DNA of 10,354 nt. Source: Thermoplasmatota archaeon (lineage in GTDB: Archaea; Thermoplasmatota; Thermoplasmata; GCA-020350865; JAUVCJ01). The DNA lies in NCBI GenBank assembly GCA_030595765.1, contig JAUVCJ010000065.1, positions 1-10,354 on the forward strand. Reading direction: 5' to 3'. How positions within the stretch are numbered: the stretch's first letter is position 1; every line of letters starts with the position of its first letter. Position numbers and translations under genes: made by a program. The notes under the pieces are model-generated. The model ran no database searches, was not told the DNA's origin, and saw only the letters and a program-made list of their open reading frames with translations. Shown here piece by piece: positions 9,101-10,354 of this stretch.

Positions 9101-10354
9101 TATGGTGGGAAGACCAAAGACATATCTCCTCCACTTTACATGGATCATAGCCAGTTCCATGAGGTGATAATGGAAGAAGACCGGCCTGTGGTTCAAGATT
9201 TGAAACTGACCTATGACACTTTGATAAACCGGACCCAGAGGCAAGAGTTCTTTCTAAACGTCAGTGATATCCAGACTCCTGAGGACGTCCTGAACGTTTC
9301 CATCACGCTACTAATGCCTGACGGCAACATTACATATATCATGCTGAACTATACCGGCGGAGGCGCTCCCAAAGGGTACTGGTTTGGTAATATAATCTTT
9401 AATAAAACAGCACTTATTGGGAATTATACAGTCAATGTGACAGTCACTGATGAAGCCCTGGCTCAAGGGTGGTTCGAAACCCTGCTGGTAGTGGCAAACA
9501 ATCTCCCAGTAGCGTTTAACCTGCCACCGCTCTATAATGATACCGTGCCAGACCTCACTGTCCCTGAGGATTCCCCGATATCCGTGGATCTCAATAACAG
9601 CAAAAGCGACATTGAAGATGAGTCTGAGAATCTTACCTGGTACGTACACGACTTTGACCCATTGGCGATAGCCTACTACGACGTGGATCAGCAGAACGGG
9701 ACCTTTGTGTTCTACCCGGTTCAAGACAACGACGGCCTGACAACGGTGGTGATGAGGCTCAACGATACTGACAATGGCTCGGTGCTGGTGAACATGGTGC
9801 TGAACTGGACCTCGATAAATGATGCTCCATATCTGATCGGAAGCGTAATAAATTTCACCCTGGTAGAAGACACCAAAAACGATACCGTCATCAACATGTC
9901 ACATCTCTTTTTCGATCCTGACAATGTCTCGTTGCAGTACTCCGTTATTAGCGTACTATATCCTGGCTCTTTAATCGTCATCGACCCCAATAACACAACT
10001 GGCCAAACAATAACAAGTTCGGCACTGAACAGAAGTGGGAATGACACCCTGATAGTTTGTGTCACTGACGGCCTTACTGCGCCGGTATGCACCATACCCT
10101 TCAATGCTACGATACTTGCGAGAAACGACCCTCCAGAGGTTTTGAACTACACAATATTCATCAACATGACAGAGGACGTACCTTTGGTCTTTGACCTTGG
10201 CATCATGTTCTATGATTCTGATTCCTGGCCGTTGTTCTACGATTACCAGATAACGGACTTTTCCATTCACATAGACCCATTGACCAACCTGACCACACTC
10301 ATTTCCCCCTCGAACTGGTCTGGAGAGATCAGAATAAGATACTATGCAACTGAC
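2..10354 (+). CDS. Giant modular surface/secreted protein (beta-helix, FN3-like, cadherin-like), partial at both ends
   Basis: Frame +2 is open across the whole window (3451 codons), with no stop and no gene start. The translation is coherent throughout and is made of recognisable extracellular modules: the end of a NosD-like beta-helix, two pairs of FN3-like domains, four further right-handed beta-helices each followed by a small beta-sandwich module, an Ig-like domain and a cadherin-like tandem. The protein is rich in Asn, Asp, Ser, Thr and Gly, poor in Lys and Cys, and full of N-X-S/T sequons, as expected outside the cell. I see no membrane segment, signal peptide or sorting motif, so export and anchoring must be encoded beyond the edges. 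By analogy with other large beta-helix/FN3/cadherin proteins it probably serves adhesion, cell covering or polysaccharide contact; this is inference. The frame is certain, the modular class is likely, and the exact function is unknown. Confidence 0.93.
185..520 (+). other. Fibronectin type III-like domain 1 (residues 62-173)
   Basis: This is an FN3-like beta-sandwich. It begins at DTVPPSPVNNL (proline-rich entry strand), has the B-strand Trp in ELKWTTSGDD, a KYVVKYRT strand, the QSWVP segment, an E-T-R-x-L-T-x-L turn, the PNTPYWFSIKVLDE strand that carries the FN3 core Tyr, and closes at SLSNSPNSMT. The same landmarks return in order in the other three FN3-like domains of this protein. In extracellular proteins such domains act as spacers or binding modules; no ligand can be named here. 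It has no cysteines, unlike the next domain. Confidence 0.8.
533..889 (+). other. Fibronectin type III-like domain 2, divergent and Cys-containing (residues 178-296)
   Basis: This domain has the same plan as its neighbour: IRPGQI entry, DLRWTATGDDG with the core Trp, KYEVRY strand, FDQTWNP, the TVDGLDTDTDYCFAIKAVDE strand and a closing SPCMST. It differs in an enlarged loop after the EVRY strand and in four cysteines at residues 221, 230, 271 and 292. The first two flank the enlarged loop and the last two sit in the last strand and at the domain end. Cysteine is otherwise scarce in this protein, so two local disulfides are plausible. It leads directly into beta-helix A through VPGEGQPVHN. Confidence 0.77.
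893..2719 (+). other. Right-handed parallel beta-helix A, PbH1/NosD-like (residues 298-906)
   Basis: The helix opens with SIQDAINDAEAHGWSGDHI and LFIDGESQGGTILES, the usual N-terminal cap of pectin-lyase-like helices (first strand, then an I-x-G turn). It continues through many coils of roughly 20-25 residues with hydrophobic strands and Asn/Ser/Asp turns, such as ESHNNFF, NSNSNIYLNSNSSFNTVGLYI and NSDGNELRNIIIQ. Near residue 629 lies the NosD-type element NGRPVYYY followed by GHFTVINGDGLTIRNVKV. Family knowledge: such folds bind or process polysaccharides or serve as rigid stalks. No catalytic residues of a lyase or hydrolase can be assigned, so a structural or binding role is favoured. It ends at about SDPDPNLLIG, before TPH module 1. 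Confidence 0.82.
1886..2026 (+). other. NosD-type NG-x-P-x-x-YY segment in helix A
   Basis: Residues from 629 read NGRPVYYY, then GITIENIVAGHFTVI, then GLTIRNVKVINGDG. A matching segment occurs in helix B from residue 1278: NGMPIHYY, then GLSLSNIVIGHLTI, then ENITISDVDILDADG. The shared pattern (NG-x-P-x-x-YY, about 10 residues, N-I-V-x-GH-x-T, then a T-I/N-I-T-I coil) is a family feature of NosD-like helices, where it interrupts the regular coils. Its presence in A and B but not in C or D groups these helices. Its function here is unknown. Confidence 0.7.
2720..2998 (+). other. Post-helix beta-sandwich module TPH-1, carboxypeptidase-regulatory-like (residues 907-999)
   Basis: About 93 residues: YFLDVRVRDSVGNAIPGAQVIVKD (read as two strands), then LTDSKGMVSSLEV, SPHNVEVKSSGY, and a final TMSENRYMEMWL strand. 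The pattern D-x-x-G-x-x-I-x-GA-x-V-x-V-x-D followed by TD-x-x-G is that of carboxypeptidase regulatory-like or Cna-B-like small beta-sandwiches. It is one of four copies, each directly after a beta-helix, that share the S/T-P-H motif 59-69 residues after the module start and a TM-(S/D) strand near the end. It probably caps or spaces the helix; this is inferred from position. Confidence 0.72.
2999..4717 (+). other. Right-handed parallel beta-helix B, PbH1/NosD-like (residues 1000-1572)
   Basis: It begins IYTVHNPARG and TIQSAVDDLEANAWAGDVL, then ITLIGQSRDGTILED, closely paralleling the start of helix A. Regular coils follow, with turns such as NSDNNEISN, ASHNNNIHN, SSSDHTSFRN and YCDNNLFKD. The NosD-type NGMPIHYY element occurs at residue 1278. 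Towards the end come ENVTFQNIQ, GLTIEDVVAQNN and PQNNIFEDLTIQ, which keep the spacing of strand plus polar turn. Substrate and activity cannot be read from the sequence. It passes into TPH module 2 after DQTLFSVPDSKLTV. Confidence 0.82.
3833..3970 (+). other. NosD-type NG-x-P-x-x-YY segment in helix B
   Basis: From residue 1278 the sequence reads NGMPIHYYFNVNG, then NIVIGHLTIYDSENITISD and VDILDADG. It aligns without gaps to the helix A segment that begins at residue 629. It sits 264 residues after the TIQ start motif of its helix, against 314 residues in helix A, so the coils before it differ by about two turns. This is the second of two such copies in the window. Confidence 0.7.
4718..4996 (+). 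other. Post-helix beta-sandwich module TPH-2 (residues 1573-1665)
   Basis: This copy is HYLDIYVYDSLGFRIPGAQVMVND, then TTTTDNDGWIRDL, then TPHNVRASYAG, ending in TMDQKRVVSIQLNV. It is the clearest match of the four to TPH-1, with D-x-LG-x-x-IPGAQV shared, the same 93-residue length and the S/T-P-H motif one residue further on (60 against 59 residues from the start). The pattern fits a carboxypeptidase-regulatory-like or Cna-B-like sandwich. It separates helix B from the second FN3-like pair and closes the first super-module. Confidence 0.74.
5000..5341 (+). other. Fibronectin type III-like domain 3 (residues 1667-1780)
   Basis: It starts DMTKPAAITDLWAG, then NLTWSAPGDDNLTGDANSY with the core Trp, MVRYSSEGPID, QSWVPVG, MVTGLVHDTTYWFAVRASDE and LSNSPFNTTVL. 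The APGDD, VRYSS-x-GPID and TTYWF-x-VRA-x-DE blocks are shared almost word for word with domain 4. It contains no cysteine. It opens the second super-module directly after TPH-2, with essentially no linker. Confidence 0.83.
5342..5689 (+). other. Fibronectin type III-like domain 4 (residues 1781-1896)
   Basis: This copy runs ADLIPPGAITALVADG, NLTWTAPGDDGQLGNASSY, LVRFSSNGPIDD, QSWVPLEQGQTETRTITGLNPMTTYWFSVRANDEV and DLSNSPSTAT. It is the closest copy to the consensus of the four. The Trp in NLTW and the Tyr-Trp pair in TTYWF are the expected FN3 core positions. It joins beta-helix C through DSVPGLIRNLDQ. Confidence 0.84.
5690..6340 (+). other. Short beta-helix C, compositionally distinct (residues 1897-2113)
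   Basis: It opens with TIQDAIDNANSGDRILVTRGTYTENVVIDKQVILIGEGSG, the canonical pectin-lyase-like start in which GTYTEN and LIGEGS are classic marks. The coils that follow are Ala/Ser/Gly-rich, for example DPALTATSSFTASGFSV, ATLADMSLSGSGNGLKAKGAAVVSLEDG and TLVRVGIPQAG. They are far poorer in Asn than the other helices. At 217 residues it is less than half their length, and its start lacks the four-residue insertion seen in A, B and D. It looks like a helix of different origin, shortened or recruited separately. It ends near SDVSIRASTSSSITL. Confidence 0.78.
6341..6613 (+). other. Post-helix beta-sandwich module TPH-3 (residues 2114-2204)
   Basis: This is the most divergent copy in its first half (WYLHFHAEDLAGNPMDGKNYWVND), but it keeps the D-x-x-G-N-x-x-x-G order, a GENGDVAWVL turn, TPHKVTIKRRD and the closing TMDQNKQVTVILSV. 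The S/T-P-H motif lies 59 residues from the start, exactly as in TPH-1. The usual GA-x-V is replaced by GKNYWV. Its place between helices C and D confirms the pattern of one module after each helix. Confidence 0.68.
6614..8869 (+). other. Long right-handed parallel beta-helix D (residues 2205-2956)
   Basis: It begins VWNDEQDKYYDTIQEAVDD, then HIYVAAGIYNESVIINKTVYLLGDGSD, a full helix start with the G-x-Y-x-E mark. Irregular coils (IENNEFTNLS, IRNNSALL, MDSNTFGGI) pass into a very regular ladder from residue 2494, described separately. The last coils (TVGGLTLRNN, SPDIRFDRLHITDSPE, GLKIYNSSLEA) are less Asn-rich. At 752 residues it is the longest helix in the window and would form a stiff rod of some thirty coils at about 23 residues each. 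No catalytic site is visible. Confidence 0.84.
7481..8473 (+). repeat. Asn-ladder: 15 coil repeats of 22-24 residues in helix D
   Basis: A turn motif of the form (N/D)S-x-x-N-(T/x)-F recurs 15 times: SHNNTF, SDNNTF, GRNNTF, AEYNTF, ANHNTI, SQFNYF, SHNNTF, SNWNVL, SDFNLV, SNNNTF, SHHNGV, SDNNWI, SDNNLL, STGNEI and AKGNTI. The residue after the dipeptide falls at bases 7481, 7550, 7616, 7685, 7763, 7850, 7916, 7985, 8054, 8123, 8189, 8261, 8327, 8396 and 8465. The intervals are 23, 22, 23, 26, 29, 22, 23, 23, 23, 22, 24, 22, 23 and 23 residues. This is the spacing of one beta-helix coil, with Asn stacked at the same turn as an internal ladder. Codons vary between copies, so the duplications are old. 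Confidence 0.87.
8870..9178 (+). other. Post-helix beta-sandwich module TPH-4, enlarged (residues 2957-3059)
   Basis: The start YQVFWLLDVLVNNNVGEPNQAPIGNAEIRIRN follows the family pattern but carries a few extra residues before the G-x-A-x-I-x-I strand. FTNSLGFSMYIEL replaces the usual TD-x-x-G turn, then FTPHGLKVTYGG and a final PLYMDHSQFHEVIM. The S/T-P-H motif is 69 residues from the start, about ten more than in the other copies. A cysteine (YQCF) is unique among the four. The module ends the helical half of the protein and leads to the Ig-like part. Confidence 0.68.
9179..9505 (+). other. Ig-like beta-sandwich domain (residues 3060-3168)
   Basis: The segment reads VVQDLKLTYDTLINRTQRQEFFLNVSD, VLNVSITLLMPDGNITYIML, KGYWFGNIIFN and GNYTVNVTVTDEALAQGWFETLLVV. 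Alternating hydrophobic strands, a P-D-G turn and the G-N-Y-T-V-x-V-T-V-T-D strand are typical of bacterial and archaeal Ig-like domains that precede cadherin-like or S-layer parts. Eight N-X-S/T sequons occur within about 60 residues. The exact family cannot be named by eye. Confidence 0.62.
9506..9817 (+). other. Cadherin-like tandem domain 1 (residues 3169-3272)
   Basis: The sequence gives LPVAFNLPPLYND, then LTVPEDSPISVDLNNSKSDIEDESENLTWYV, NGTFVFYPVQDNDGLTTVVMRLNDTDNGSV and LNWTSINDAP. The order VPED, SVDL, D-I-E-D, LTWYV, F-x-P-x-x-D-N-D-G and INDAP is that of the cadherin-like repeats common in large prokaryotic surface proteins. Asp and Glu at the VPED, D-I-E-D and D-N-D-G turns could bind calcium between domains; this is inferred from the family. 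Confidence 0.72.
9818..10123 (+). other. Cadherin-like tandem domain 2 (residues 3273-3374)
   Basis: It starts NDAPYLIGSVINFTLVEDT, continues SHLFFDPDNVSLQYSVISV, then ITSSALNRSGNDTLIVCVTDGLTAPVCTIPFNATILARNDPP. The D-P-D turn after a short helix-like hydrophobic stretch and the closing NDPP are the tandem marks. Cysteines 3353 and 3363 sit on adjacent strands ten residues apart and could pair, which would be unusual for this repeat type. Confidence 0.72.
10124..10354 (+). other. Cadherin-like tandem domain 3, cut by the window edge (residues 3375-3451)
   Basis: The copy begins NDPPEVLNYTIFINMTEDVPLVFDLGIMFYDSDSWPLFYDYQI and stops at SGEIRIRYYATD, where the final YATD would normally be followed by the last strand and the next repeat start. 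The E-D-V-P-L-x-F-D-L and F-Y-D-S-D turns match domains 1 and 2. More copies probably follow beyond the window. Confidence 0.7.

Overview
The window is one uninterrupted reading frame. Frame +2 (codons starting at base 2, 5, 8 and so on) runs from the first full codon to the last base without a stop, giving 3451 codons with neither the natural start nor the natural end present. I see no second gene, RNA gene, promoter, terminator, mobile element or CRISPR array. The product is a giant modular extracellular or cell-surface protein. Its signal peptide and surface anchor, if any, lie outside the window.

Layout: the tail of a parallel beta-helix of the NosD/PbH1 type, ending in an acidic Asp/Gly loop and DRYPAM (2-157); two fibronectin type III-like domains (185-520, 533-889); beta-helix A (893-2719); a small beta-sandwich module with an S/T-P-H motif, called TPH here (2720-2998); beta-helix B (2999-4717); TPH module 2 (4718-4996); two more FN3-like domains (5000-5341, 5342-5689); short beta-helix C (5690-6340); TPH module 3 (6341-6613); long beta-helix D (6614-8869) with a ladder of Asn-rich rungs; TPH module 4 (8870-9178); an Ig-like domain (9179-9505); and a cadherin-like tandem (9506-end) whose third copy is cut by the window edge.

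The order FN3-FN3-helix-TPH-helix-TPH occurs twice (185-4996 and 5000-9178), so about 9 kb is a two-fold repeat of a super-module with strongly diverged copies. The distal 392 residues are dense in N-X-S/T sequons and strongly acidic, as expected of a glycosylated outer stalk or surface domain.

Organism: the mix of NosD-like helices with a DRYP-type end, FN3 domains of the APGDD...YWFxVRAxDE style, many sequons and frequent ATA/AGG/AGA codons best suggests an archaeon, perhaps of the Thermoplasmata/methanogen side of Euryarchaeota, probably from a metagenome. This is inferred from style, not from a marker gene. The likely role is a surface adhesin, sheath or carbohydrate-interacting protein. 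No catalytic residues could be assigned.
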